A DNA stretch of 64,000 nt from Salvator merianae. Lineage: Eukaryota; Chordata; Lepidosauria; Squamata; Teiidae. The DNA lies in the NCBI GenBank assembly GCA_003586115.2, contig QVOM02000112.1, positions 50,714,212 through 50,778,211 on the forward strand, in the 5' to 3' direction. Below the pieces are notes generated by a model. The model worked only from the letters and a program-made list of their open reading frames with translations. It was not told the origin of the DNA and searched no databases. The position numbers and the translations under genes were made by a program. Position 1 is the stretch's first letter; each line of letters opens with the position of its first letter. Positions 22,599 through 34,223 of this stretch are shown in pieces.

Positions 22599-23764
22599 AT
22601 GTTCAGTGCATTGAGCTGAAGGTGAGAAAAGACACAGAACAGGAAAGAAAATCTATGAGATTTTTTATTTCCAATTTTTGATAACTAGCTGTGTTTCACA
22701 ATAGTGACTTGGTTCTAAATATATTCTCTGAAGTCATCTCACTGATTTTGAAGAGATGAATAACCTGCATCTTAAATATATTATCAGCAGGGGCCGATCT
22801 CAGTTACAGCGCCTGCATGTTAAATATTGCATTAGCAGTGGCTGGTGCTGACTGGAAAAAGAGGTGTGGAGGGGAGAATAGCTAAAAGGAAGTAGTATAA
22901 AGGGCTAAAATAGGTAGAGCTCACAACAGGTGAGGTTTTACAAAGCTGCCATCCTAGTCAAACCTACACCCTCAATTGAATCATATATTGGAAACGAGGG
23001 ACTCAAAATGGACCTGGTGCTCTGTCTCTTCTTTGACTTCAGTCTTTCCAGTTTTGATGGATTTAATTTCTAGTTAAACACACTGCATTTAAATTTCATT
23101 TTATTTTCCAGTTTATAATTCACTTAGAATGGTTAAAGTGTGGGGAAAGAACCTCTGCATTAAATAACTGCAGCTGACAACCAACGAAAGGCCAGGATCG
23201 AGTGGAGGAACCTTTTGCCCTAATATCATGAATGCATGCCTGTCAAGGCAGGGCTTTCCTTGGGTACTGTTCAATAGAAGTGCTGATAGCAGATCCTGTG
23301 CTTTGATGAGTGTGTTTCTGGACTTCAGGATGTACTTATTTAATATTTCAATGCTGCAGTCAACGCAGAAATGCCAATGCAACATTTGTTCTCAGTCTTG
23401 TGTCCAGTGTCCTATAGAGATGGTAGTCAGTTTTGCTTCTGCAAAACTATAATTAAATTTCTCCCCACTCATTAAAAGAGTGAACGGGAGATGGGTGCTG
23501 AAACTTTCCACCAATCTACTCCTACACATTTACTTCTGTTGACATTTATCTGTTTCTGTGTCTGATTTTAGTAGAGAGTCAGAAACAAAGAAACGGCTAC
23601 AGTCAACTGAAAAGAGATTGGGCAAGGGAAAAAAATTCATCATATATGTACTTTTTCTGGTTAAAGTACTACCAAGTATGCCTCTTCCTTACACATGAAA
23701 CACATGTCTACCACAAGGATTCCAGTTTACTAAAACCATCTGAACACTTTTTTGGTTTATTCAG

Positions 23765-24845
23765 TTATTTTATTTTTTATTGAATTTCTCTACTGCCCTA
23801 AAACAGAGTTTCAGGGGGGTATACAAAATAAAACACTAAAAACACTAAAACTATAAGAAACAAAATAAATCATAAAATACCAAAACTTTAACAACAGAAA
23901 CAATAAAACAGTAAGACAAATAGTAATGCATTTCCGCTGGATTGCTCCTTCTGTCCTGGAAGAAGCCTTCTGCACTTGGAAGGCTGTCCCGGAACAGCCC
24001 CCTGCATGATTTTCGGAGCCAGCTTCTGGATTCTTTGGTGGCTAGGAACTAAAGTTCCTGGTCTTGAAACCTTCATGGGGTCCTTTTTGGCAGCCCAATT
24101 TGGTGCGCTACCAAAATGGGTCTCCCCTGCTAAACTGCAAAAGGAAGGCATGCACTCTTCCACATAACTCCCTGTTCCGTTCCTGAACAATCTACAAACA
24201 TATTCAAAATATAACCTTTCTCTTTCTCTCCCTGGCAGAACAACACTTAGAGGAAGCTAAGTATCAAAGGCTAAGTGCCAAAAACTATATAATACATGTG
24301 CCTGACATACTTCCACTGGGAGGCTATTGCAGAGCCTGGGTGTTGCCACAGAAAAGACCCTCTTATGTGCCACTAGCCCGTCGCACTTCTGATGGTAGCA
24401 AAACAACAAGAAGGGCTTCCCCTTCTGATCTTAGTGGTTGGGCAGATCTATCTGAAAGTGCTTCTTCAGCTATCCAGGGCCCAAGCCATTTAGGACTTTA
24501 TATCAACATCAACACCTTGAATCAGGAATGATGGTAAACAGGCAACCAGTGCATATCTTTCAAAACTGGTGTGATGTTTGTCTAGCCAGAAACTCGTGTC
24601 AGCAGTTGAGCTGCTGCATTCTGCACTAATTCCAGCTTCTGGACTGTCTTCAAGGATAGCGTTGCAGTAGCTTAGTCTGGAGGTTATCCAAGCATGGATC
24701 ACTGTAGCCAAGTTGTCCCTATCCAGGAAATGCCAAAGCTGGTGAACCAGCTGGAGATGGAGATAAGCACTCCCAGCTACCACAGCCACATGAGCCTCAA
24801 GTGACAGCAAAGAATTCAAAAGTAACCCCAGATTATACACTCTTT
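23765..24845 (-). pseudogene. L2-like LINE, C-terminal half of ORF2 and 3' end, with internal insertion
   Basis: Minus-strand fragments match the long copy at 45935-48400 in order: LLLNSLLSLEAHVAVV and NLATVIHAWITSRLSYCN (about 24840-24650), QNAAAQLL (about 24620), then MHWLPV and FSVATPRLCNSLPVEV (down to about 24300). The tail with a CTGCCCTAAAACAG block lies at 23765-23900. Frame breaks are frequent. The gap between coding end and tail is about 250 bp longer than in the + strand copy and carries unrelated DNA at about 23930-24185 resembling 7545-7700, so a second element probably inserted there. Confidence 0.7.
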
Positions 24846-25044
24846 CCTCCGGGGCAAAATGGCCCCATCCAGAATCAGGTGTCCCCTAACTTCTTTGAAT
24901 TCTCTAACTAACTTGAATTAGTTGTTGGAACTTTCCATAATAAAGGTAGGAGTGGGTGTAATTCAATAGTAGAGTTAGTTGCTTGGAAAGAAGAGGGCTG
25001 CAGGCTTGATTCTAGGCTATAGCCAGCTTGCTCTTTATTTGCCA

Positions 25045-25200
25045 AGAGCATAAGAACATAAGAGGAGCCCTGCTGGATCGGATCAGAGGCCATCTAGTCC
25101 AGCATCCCATCTCACACAGTGTCCCACCAATTGCTTCCGGGCATTCTCAAGCAGAAGACAAAGGCAAAACCTTCACCTGCTGTCAGTTTCCTGCAAAAGG
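25045..25200 (-). mobile_element. 'AAGAACATAAGA' interspersed repeat
   Basis: AAGAACATAAGAGGAGCCCT then TGGATCGGATCAGAGGCCAT and CATCTAGTCCAGCATCCC is a repeat very widely seen in squamate genomes, likely a LINE 3' end read in reverse. Related pieces occur at 25742-25880 and, in forward orientation, 35530-35590. Confidence 0.6.
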
Positions 25201-25329
25201 TCTGCCTGTCTCTCCAACCTGGAGGCAGTATCTAGGCATCAATTCTAGTAGACACTGATAATGCTTGGATGTATCCATGTAGTCAATAGTAGATGTCAAC
25301 TTGGTGGTACCAAATAATAACATAACAAC

Positions 25330-25389
25330 AAGAAAGAAGGAAGGAAGGAAGGAAGGAAGGAAGGAAGGAAGGAAGGAAGGAAGGAAGGA

Positions 25390-25421
<32 letters not shown>

Positions 25422-25457
25422 GGGAGGAAAGGAAGGAAGGAAGGAAGGAAGGAAGGA

Positions 25458-25509
<52 letters not shown>

Positions 25510-25632
25510 AAAAGAAAAAGGAAAGAAAGGAAGGAAGGAAGGAAGGAAGGAAGGAAGGAAGGAAGGAAGGAAGGAAAGAAAGAAAGAAAGGAAGGAAGGA
25601 AGGAAGGAAGGAAGGAAGGAAGGAAGGAAGGA

Positions 25633-25688
<56 letters not shown>

Positions 25689-25695
25689 AAAGAAA
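25330..25695. repeat. ~365-bp AAGG/AAAG purine microsatellite
   Basis: Blocks of (AAGG)n alternate with (AAAG)n almost without interruption, so the + strand is pure purine for over 350 bp. Frames of lysine/glutamate/arginine or serine/phenylalanine/leucine/proline on the two strands are composition only. Copy number in an assembly is likely approximate. Confidence 0.95.
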
Positions 25696-25741
25696 GCTCT
25701 TTTTTGGATAGCAGAAACCCTTATGCCATACTGCTGCAAGA

Positions 25742-25880
25742 TCCTAAGAACATAAGAAATGCTCCACTAGATTGGACCTTTGTCCCATCTAGTCCAACAA
25801 CTTCATAGCAGCCAACCAGCTGTAAAGGAAGCACATTAGCAGGATACAAGCACACACCTGACCCTGCTCCTAGGTCTCCG
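25742..25880 (-). mobile_element. 'AAGAACATAAGA' interspersed repeat, second copy
   Basis: CTAAGAACATAAGAAATGCT then CCCATCTAGTCCAACA matches the copy at 25045 in the same orientation. The purine microsatellite lies between the two. Confidence 0.5.
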
Positions 25881-26589
25881 AGCAGTTGACATTCAAAGGC
25901 ATACCACCTCCTATTACCAAGTAATTGTAAAGAAGCTGTGTGCTTCCTGTTGGCTTCTCAAAAACAACTCATTGGCCATTGTGAAAACACAACGTGGGCT
26001 TAGAGTAAGGTAACTTGTCATCTTAGGCACACACCCCAATCTGGGCAGTCTATTTGCAAATCCAGCAAACTGCTAATAATATCAATCCGTGTCTAGCTTA
26101 ATAAATGGCACGTCTGTCAGCATTTCAGAACCAGTGCCAAAAATAATCAGGTCAGCACATCGTGCATAGTATCGTAAGCATTTCTTTTTGCTTCCCACCC
26201 AACTCTTTTTTGAGCTCTCTGGAAGGAATACTATAACACCATGGAGTTAAAAGGAGGCTGCAATAACTAAGATATTCCTGCCTATTCATGGTCTCATGAA
26301 TGAGAAGCGCCAAGGAGCTTCATTTATTCCTTCTACAGCAATAGGAAACTGAGAACACGAATGGGAAAAGTGGTATTCCATGACTTTGTCATCAACCCAC
26401 ACAAATTTTAACTGTCTTTCCTATTTTAAAAAAAAGCATTTTCTTTATTCATTTATTGCTCTGGTGGTGTTAAGAAAATGGAAAGAACAGATTCTTTCCC
26501 TCCACCCATTACTAAAATTTCAGAGCAGAAGATAGGAGAAGGGCAGAGAAGTAGTGAAAATTGCCACAAAGCTTTGTATATCCTATAGG

Positions 26590-26723
26590 TAGACACTCCT
26601 GGCCCACTTCAAGGAAAGGCTGGACAGATATCTGTCTGGGATGCTTTAGTGAATCCTGCATTGAGCAGGGGGTTGGACTCGATGACCCTGGAGGTCCCTT
26701 CCAACTCTATGATTCTATGATTC
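26590..26723 (+). mobile_element. CR1-type LINE 3' end
   Basis: GGAGGTCCCTTCCAACTCTA followed by TGATTCTATGATTC is the diagnostic CR1 ending with its ATTCTATG octamer repeats. Upstream, AAGGAAAGGCTGGACAGATA belongs to the same conserved 3' UTR. Only about 130 bp remain. A TIR element starts nine bases beyond the end. Confidence 0.85.
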
Positions 26724-26731
26724 ACTCTTTT

Positions 26732-27443
26732 GGGCCATTTCCATGCTATGTGGGCTGTTCTGGACCATGGAGCAGAGACCAATGAGTGCAGGCCACGTGC
26801 TGGGTTAGTGGTAACCCACCTAAAGGGATGCCCACATTTGGATAGCCCATTGCAGCCTAGCCCCAGTCGCTGGCAGCTGGCTTCAAAGGCTGAACACAGC
26901 CTACAGAAGCTAGGAACTTTCATTCTTGGCCTTCACAGTTTCCTGCCAGGCCCTTTTCGCAGTGAGCTAACTGTCGGTGCTTCCTGGTGCACCACTAAAA
27001 AGGATTCCCCGTTGTATTCTGGACTACAAGGGTGTGCTCTCTGCACACCATTCATAGTCCAGAATATGGAACCTGGTCTGATTGTGGACCTCATCAAAAA
27101 AGTCTACCACAGGGCCAGGATAAGGTGCCATTTTGGCACCCTATCCCAGTCTGTAGCTACATCCAGTACAGATGAAGTATACTAGGAGGGGGTTAAGTCT
27201 ACTCCATTCCACACTAGCATGTGTTTCTCAACTGGGGCCCATATGGTCCCCTGTGGGCTCCCAGGATATTCCAAGAAGGCCCACAGGGGGCTTCCTTTCC
27301 ACTTCTGCACTCCACCGCTGCGCACACCCGGTAGAACGGGGGGGGGGGCACACAGGAAGAAAACAAGGTTGGAAGGGGGCTACGGTTGGAAAAAGGTTGA
27401 GAAACACTTCTCTAGATCACTTCTTGTAAGTGCAGAAGGGGCC
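26732..27443. mobile_element. TIR-type composite element
   Basis: Left GGGCCATTTCCATGCTATG and right AAGTGCAGAAGGGGCC are forms of the common terminus; flanks are TTT and TTG. An inner terminus (GGCCCTTTTCGCAGTGAG) at about 26949 suggests a second element. A hAT-like insertion occupies 27220-27408. Confidence 0.5.
27220..27408. mobile_element. hAT-type MITE nested in the preceding element
   Basis: GTGTTTCTCAACTGGGGCCC at the left mirrors GGTTGAGAAACAC at the right. GTGTTTCTCAACC is a familiar hAT terminus. The right flank CTCTAGAT fits the usual hAT target pattern, but the left flank CACTAGCA differs at three of eight positions, so the duplication is imperfect. Confidence 0.6.
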
Positions 27444-28117
27444 TTGGAGTGCACTGTACTTTGAAACTCCTTCTGCTGCTACATTGAAGTATCTTGGAGA
27501 GCTTTCGAAAGAGCTGCTTTTGGGGACATTTTGGCCCATTCTTCTTCTGTGTGCTGTAAACACACACTACTGAAGAAAGACTCTCCCTTTCTTTTGTGAA
27601 GATGGTCCCCAAAGACCCTCAACCTATGATTAAATATCTGAACAATAAAGTATTATCTGGCTTCATGCAAAATAAAGATGAAAAAGTTTGGAGTCTCTGA
27701 GACAAAATAAAGTGGTGGGATCAGGGGCAAATGGTGTGGGAGCAACTGTGAGAGTGACCAAAGCAGCAGGCAAATGCTGTTCACCTGACCACAGCTCCTG
27801 GATACCACTCAAACTATCTTTGGAGGACTGGCACAGAGAATCTGTCAGTTTTCCACCCATTGAGTCACATTCTCCAACCTTTATGTACCTACAAGGGAAG
27901 GTGATGACTTCCCCACTAAAGAACATCAAGAGTGATTAGAACTGGCTTAGTGTAGGATGCTTCAGTCATGGGTGGGATGCTTGGGGAGCTGGTAAAGAAT
28001 GGGTGTGTTTGAATGTCCAGATGGGCCGATCCCCCTAAGAATCTGTGGGGATGCCTTAGGCACTTGTGTGGGATGCAGCCAAAGTCAGTGCCATTAAAGT
28101 AACAAATTAACTTCTAC

Positions 28118-28332
28118 TGCTGTGATCAGACAGAACAAAAAAAGCATCTCTGAGGCAGCTCAAAGTCGGCTTCGAGGTGGGATTGTTCACACACCAGTCT
28201 GCCCCCTCCCCTTTCTCATGAACATTCTATGCTAGAAAAGGTGGATTAGAGAAGGCTTGGGGACACGAGGGCCACACACTGTCACTATGAGGTGCCTCCA
28301 AGTTGCCCCTTTTGTTATGTCTGAACACAGCC
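28118..28332 (-). mobile_element. 'GGCTGTGTTCAGACA' family MITE, inverse copy
   Basis: Reverse complement of the copy at 11964-12181: GCTGTGATCAGACAGAAC, CGAGGTGGGATTGTTC, CACCAGTCTGCCCC and finally TTATGTCTGAACACAGCC. It is uninterrupted and about 215 bp long. Confidence 0.8.
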
Positions 28333-28977
28333 AAAGCAAGCAAAATGGGTTGGGTTTTTTCTTTCTCTTTACGCTCAGTATGCAATTGCTGTTGCTTGAA
28401 CAAAGAGGCAAACAAAAACAAAATGTTCCCGTCTTGATGTTTCATAGTGTTCAAATAGCAAAGGGAGGAATCTGTTAATGAAACTCCCAAGATTTGTCCC
28501 TTTCTATCTTTCTAAAAATAGCTGTTTATGGGTTGTCACAAATTATTGGTGGGGAGTCTCTATCCCCCTGGAGTTTAGCCACATTCTTTGATATGAATTC
28601 CCTAAAGTTTAAATGTGTGGCTTTCCAAAAGCATTGGTAGCATTTTTGTGGCTGATTTGTTTGTTTGTTGTGCAAAAGTGGCTATAACATTTGGTTAAGG
28701 CATGCTTAGTTGATCCAAGACATATCTTTTCCATTAGGCATAAGTTTGTGAGCTGGTGACAGAATGGATGGAAAGACAACTGTTGTAATATTGCATTTCT
28801 TAAATTTTTTTGGCACAGATATATTTTGCTTTTGCATGAAATCAATTAACAGCACAGTTCACTGAGTAGAAAATCTTACCCAGTTTCGAGGGGGTGAAGC
28901 CTAGCACATCAGCTCACTTTATCTCCTGGGAAAACTGACAGCAGAGGTATCTGTTGAAAACTTTGAAACTCAGCTAA

Positions 28978-29390
28978 GGACCTGTTCACACTTTACAGCC
29001 TAAAATGGTATAATTATACCATTCTAGGCTGTATAAGACCCTGCAGTGCAGCAGCCATCAGCACTGTGAGGGCTGGAATAGCCCCGTATTGGACTTCCAG
29101 CACTTGCAGTGTGGATGGCTAGCCCAGTCGCCATGACAGAGGCTGTGGCAATGTTTGGCCATTGCCAGGTGATCGGGGATGCAGTGCGTGACTACGCAGT
29201 CACAGCCATGCCATGCCACGCTGCACTGCCCGCTCACAGTGTTTGCACCCAGAAGAGGGCACGAAGAGTGCTGACTGGGAGTAATCCAGCTGCTCCTGGT
29301 CAAGCTGTGAACATTGGTTTTGTTGTCCACAGCTAGTAGCATTCAGGAGTGCCTGTAGCTGCTTCTGGACGCTGCAACGGTGGGGCTATA
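28978..29390. mobile_element. long 'TAGAATGGTATAAT' family MITE, right end worn
   Basis: Left GGACCTGTTCACACTTTACA continues into an AATGGTATAATTATACCATT hairpin. The interior (ACTGTGAGGGCTGGAATAGC, a CCAGCTGCTCCTGG block and GTGGACAACAAAACC in reverse) matches 4312-4723 in the opposite orientation. The right terminus has decayed. Confidence 0.6.
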
Positions 29391-29401
29391 CAAATGCACT
29401 T

Positions 29402-29925
29402 ATGGTTATGCTGAAGATCCTAAAGATTAATATCCCTTTTAAACCAGAATTTTACCTATTAGGGATAATAGAAGATAAGTGTGATGATGTCAATGTTTTA
29501 ATGCAAGGTATGGGAACTGCAGCTAGAATTGTGTATGTGCAGAAATGGAAAGGGGATAAAATACCCATGGTAGATGATTCATTGGTTAAAATGATGGATC
29601 TTGCTGAGATGGATAAATTGACTAATTAACTGAGAAATAAGACAGTTGATAGGTTTTACGAAAACTGGAAACCCTTTATTGACTTTCTGCAAAAACTAGA
29701 AAAAGAATTTGTTATTGCTGGGTTCGAAGAGTGAAGCGGAAAGAGGATTGTTCGGTTGAAAAAAAGAAAAAAAATGAGAAAACAAAAGGGGCAAGGAGCA
29801 TGAAATCTAGAAGAAACTTCTGAAGAAGGAGGAGGTCGACATGAAATAATGTTAGCTCATGTATTTTTCCTTTGGACTAAATGTATGTATTATATATTTT
29901 AAATCAAACAAAATTAAAAATGCAC
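29402..29925 (+). pseudogene. L1-like retrotransposon 3' end (ORF2 C-terminus and UTR)
   Basis: A 75-residue frame ending at 29629 includes AARIVYVQKWKGDKIP and LVKMMDLAEMDKLTN, then after a stop FYENWKPFIDFLQKLEKEF. This resembles the C-terminal end of L1-type ORF2 of fish and lizards. An A-rich UTR follows, ending in AAATTAAAAATG. The same sequence occurs at 38425-38885, so this is a dispersed, 5'-truncated family. The frame is broken and not functional. Confidence 0.65.
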
Positions 29926-30299
29926 TTACTTGATGAGCATCTCATCACTGGTGTCTGAACTGGTGTTTCTAAAATGCTTGTACACATGCATGCACACAGA
30001 AAACTTGAAAGCTACTAGGATGGAATGGTGCTATCAGCTTTGCAAGAGAAGATGGTTTGTCCACTCCTGAAAATCCTTCCCTGGATCCTGAGGTATGTTC
30101 TAACTGCAATTACACATACCACCTTTTTGAGCAGGGTGTTAGAGTGTGGTTTATAGTTGCAGGCATTTGTGAAAGAAACTGATTATCTAGACTCATTTCA
30201 AATAGATTCAGAGCTGGTTTGGGCTGACTGGGGCATCACGCAGCCCGATCGCAGAGGCCCAATGGGACTGTTGTGATTGGCCCAGCGCGCAGGTGCAGT

Positions 30300-31836
30300 C
30301 GGCTGGTTGCACCTGCACACTGCATATATTTCCTGGTTTCCCATGCATTGTCTCATTTTGCACCTTCAACTGTTCGATATTTTACTGTTTGATTTTTTTT
30401 AACACAAGAGAAGACACATTGAAGGCTACACTTCATCTGCCTTGGGCAACACCCTGTTCCACAATTGACTGGGCATCACAGTCCGCTCTCAAAATATATG
30501 CTCCTCCTTTCTCTCCTGTCCCTACAGGGAGAAGGACAATGTATCCTCCATTTTCCTTTCTTTCCTATCCCTGCAAGGAGAAGGACACAATGTTTCCTCC
30601 CTTTTCCTTTGGCAACGCACAAGGGAAACGACGTTTCTTTTCATTAAAAGAAGACTTTTATGCAAAACTGGCGCTATGCTTCAGCAGCTCTAGGGCAAAC
30701 AGTATAGTCCAGCCCATCAGTCTTTGAGAATACTGGGGGAGGTACATGCTGGTGTGTGCCTCGGCTGCACCTGTTGGGAGCACAGTCCCCTTACCGCAGC
30801 AGTGACCCACGTCACCATCAACTTTGCCATCCACACCACACATCTTCACTGTGGGACACATGCCACTGTGAATGTCTCAGGGAGAGGTCAGGTGGGATTC
30901 ATTTGCTGACTACTAACTTCACTATCATGAATATTGTTTCCTTCACACATTCCCCTCTTTCCACTGAGCTCTTCCCTTTTATATGCTGCTTTGAAATTGC
31001 ACATTTGCACAAAACTGCAATTACAAGGAAAAAGAAATTGAGACCTGGCCTTCAAGAAGCTTTACTGTGTGGTAGATGTGGAATTGAAGTTGTGCATGGG
31101 TGGATACAGGCTTGGATGGGGAGAAGGAACAAATGGTGAATAACCAGTAATGCCGCTAAGGGAATCCACATTCTGATGAGGCAGCAGGGAAATACGGAGG
31201 CACTGGCGTAGCAAGGGGGGGGCGCGGGTGGCGGTGCGCACTGGGTGGCGCCTTGTTGGGGGCGGTGGCGGCTGCCGCCTTTGACTTGGGCCCTCCCGCC
31301 CGCCCTGCGTCCGGTTTGCCTTTAGTTGGCTTACCGGTACGCTCGCTCGCCGCGCTCGCCCCGCCCGCCGCTCGCTCGCCGCGCTCGCCCCGCCCGCCGC
31401 TCGCTCGCCGCGCTCGCTCACCTGCCTGCTAGCGTGCGCACGCGCGGCCATCATCAGGCGGCAGCGGGAGAAGGCAGCTGCAGGGCGGGGCGTCCTGCAG
31501 GGCGGGGCGGGGCGCCCTCCTCAGCTGCCGCCGTTTGGTCCGCCCCGGGTGGCGGAACAAGTAGCTACGCCACTGTACGGAGGGTGGAGTTTGACTTTTC
31601 CACCCCTGTAAAGTTAAGATTTGAATGCTGGGACTGCATCCAATTGCTGACCGGAGAGAGAGAGAGAGAGAGAGAAACATACAGTTTCCCCATGCCACAC
31701 ACGGGAAAAAAGAGAAATGAGAATGAGCAAGTCCGAATTGAGTCTGTAGTATAATACAGTTGCAGGAATGACTGGAGCATGTACTTAATCCTCATTCCCT
31801 CCGATATGGATTATTCCTACGCTGTCTGACTGCACC
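30300..31836 (-). mobile_element. second copy of the 1.2-kb 53717-54900 element, inverse and interrupted
   Basis: Collinear, inverted similarity to 53717-54900 can be followed through GGGACACATGCCACTGTGAA (about 30855), ATTTGCTGACTACTAACTTC (about 30900), CAAGAAGCTTTACTGTGTGG (about 31053), GGTGGAGTTTGACTTTTCC (about 31585) and GATATGGATTATTCCTACG (about 31803). A hAT insertion splits it at 31201-31575. The left end before about 30740 is uncertain, with a ~48-bp tandem duplication at about 30505-30600. Confidence 0.65.
31201..31575. mobile_element. 375-bp GC-rich hAT-type element with perfect 8-bp target duplication
   Basis: Left terminus CACTGGCGTAGC and right terminus GCTACGCCACTG are inverted repeats with one mismatch; CAGTGGCGTAGC is a classic hAT end. 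TACGGAGG flanks both sides (31193-31200, 31576-31583). The interior is extremely GC- and CpG-rich and includes a ~30-bp tandem unit (CGCTCGCTCGCCGCGCTCGC...) repeated just over twice at about 31338-31420. There is no transposase. It splits the copy of the 1.2-kb element around it. Confidence 0.9.
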
Positions 31837-33460
31837 CTCTGTGTCTTTTTTTAACGATCGCTTTCTGCCTGTTGTCATCTAATGGTGCAATTACTATCCT
31901 GGTTGGATTCCTACTTCTGATGCACTTAAAGAAGTTCTTATAATTTCTTTAGATGTTTTTAGCAATGTGCTCCTCGAAATCCTTAGCATTCCTGATTATT
32001 GCCTTGCATTTGTTTTGCCAAAATTTGTCTTCTTTCCTTTCTGCTCATTAAGACAAGTCTTCCTTTTTCTAAATCAGCTTTTCTTGCTTTTAATGATTTC
32101 TCATACTGCACTTGTAAGCCAGACTGCTATACTTTTGGGCTTGGAAGTACCCTTTCTTCTTTTACGTGGGCATTCTAACTGAGCCTCCATTATTGTATTT
32201 TTATATAGTTTTCACATATTTTGGAGAGATTGGACCCTAACATCAGCAAACAAATTAACTTTCCTGTTCCATAACCCTATTATTTTCAGGTTTGCAACCA
32301 CATGTTCCTATGTTAAAATCACACCTTTACTGTTTTGCAGGTAGGAAAATGTGTTCCTCAAATTGTGTGGTTTGGGATATGCTGATATTTTTTTAAGATC
32401 CAACATAAACAATTCAAGCCATAACTGTCTATTCCAAAGGGCAGGCTTTTGAAAAGAAGTTCTCTATTGGAAAATCTGGATATTTGCATACTCATGTCAT
32501 TAGGGACATCCCAAATGTTACCCTGCAGTGCATTTTTGCCTTTCCAGTTAGCATGTTTGCTATTTAACACTTGATGTTTTGCACTTTCTAAAAGTTCAGC
32601 CTCCTTCCTTTTCGTATGCCCGCACTTTGTTCTGCTTTTCAAATAAGGGCAATCCTTTCTCTCCCCTCATTGCATTGTGGAAATTTTAAATCTTTTTCCT
32701 CTGCAAAATTCGTGTATCTTGATAAACCTATGCGAACATGGAGCTATTATTTCAAATTTCTTTGTGTTGAACAAATTCACTTTAATAAAATCTAGAATGT
32801 TCCAGACATGTCAGGCAGGCATTTTATGATGTACTGTCTTTCTCCATTGACATAGATTGGGATATCCAGATATGCAGACTTTGTAGAGAAATGTAAATAA
32901 TTCTGCTGTGTGATTAGGGGGGCGGGGCGGGGCGGGGATGAGCGCACTGATTGATGGAAAAGGGGGAAGCACCTTGTGGACCAAGCAAATTCGCCTGCCA
33001 ATCACATGGCCCTTGCTGACAGCTCCATCAGCCAATCATATGGCTGCCTCGGGAAACTCAGCTTTCAAGCAGGAGACCTGAGAGAGCAGCATGTTAGTCA
33101 CAGTTAAGGAGGGTTTAAGGAGGGGTTTCCACAGGAATGTAGATGAGAAAGAAAGCACGGAGAAGGAGAACTTTAAACAAAACCCAGATCTAACCCCCTA
33201 GGTGAGCAAAATGTGTTATGATGCAATATTATTTAATCATCTTTTAAAAAATATCTTAACTTCTTTTATTTTTATGGATTAGTGACCATAATAAACTATG
33301 TTTATGAGAGTGGGAAATCTTGGTCTCCCTTTATTAAATCTGCACTAGGTCATTTAAGTGCTAGTCCTGAACTTGAAACCACAGCTTGGATCCACCTGTA
33401 ATCTATATTTGACAAGGCTCTGTTTTAAGTGCCTCTGCCAAATGAACTAAATCTGATATC
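31837..33460. other. no feature recognised
   Basis: AT-rich, with chance frames only. A short GGGGC run occurs at about 32920-32937. I see no exon or repeat that I can name. Confidence 0.35.
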
Positions 33461-33464
33461 ACAA

Positions 33465-33710
33465 AGGAATGGATCTCCTCGATGGTGCCATGCTAGACTG
33501 TGGAACAGCCTTGCTGGTGAGATTCACTTGGGACCATTATTGTGGTCCTTCAGATGACAAGTGAAGATCTTTTTAAGGAGACATGGTCTGTGATCTTAGT
33601 ATTCCTTTCATTCCGTTTTTAATGGTAATTAAATTGTATTTAAAACTTTGTGAACTACCCACCAAAAATATGGCTATGGTGCAGCTGAGTAATACAACAA
33701 ATAAGCATAT
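33465..33710 (+). mobile_element. L2-like LINE 3' end
   Basis: GCTAGACTGTGGAACAGCCT and GGTGAGATTCACTTGG correspond to the 'RLWNSL...EIH' coding end at about 48015-48050. A UTR and a worn tail (GTGAACTACCCACCAAAAAT) follow. Confidence 0.55.
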
Positions 33711-34223
33711 AAATATCTTCTGTGATTGTACTAAGATTGTCTTTAACCTTTGGAGGTCACTAGGCTGATGTCCGAGATGCCTATAATTATATACAATAGT
33801 TAACATGTGACCTTATCTCATTACACCATAGTATTGCCTTTCCTTTTCCCTTTCTCTCTCTCTTTTTTTACTGCTCCATCAGACACTGAAATGACATTCT
33901 GATTGCGATGCACATTACAACCCCAGGAACTCTTTCCCTATTATTTATTGCCTGTTTGGATTACTGACATCATTGAGGTTTGTATTTCAAAATAAGGAAT
34001 CCTGCCAATATTTGTATTTCTCTGCTCGGGAATACGTACCTCATCAATTTGTCACGCTCACCTCCAACAAAGTCTGTGTACCTTCCTTTCTCCCAGCAGC
34101 ATTTTTCCACTCAACACAACCCTGCAAAACTAATTTTACTGTTGGAACTTTTTCAGGATCATACTTTCTTGCAGTAGAATTATAGTTTCAAGAATATATG
34201 GCTGTGTCCAAATTCTAAACTGT

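Noticed and set aside
25296..25739. Long low-complexity frames on both strands (Lys/Glu/Arg; Ser/Phe/Leu/Pro)
   Set aside because: They are direct translations of the AAGG/AAAG microsatellite.
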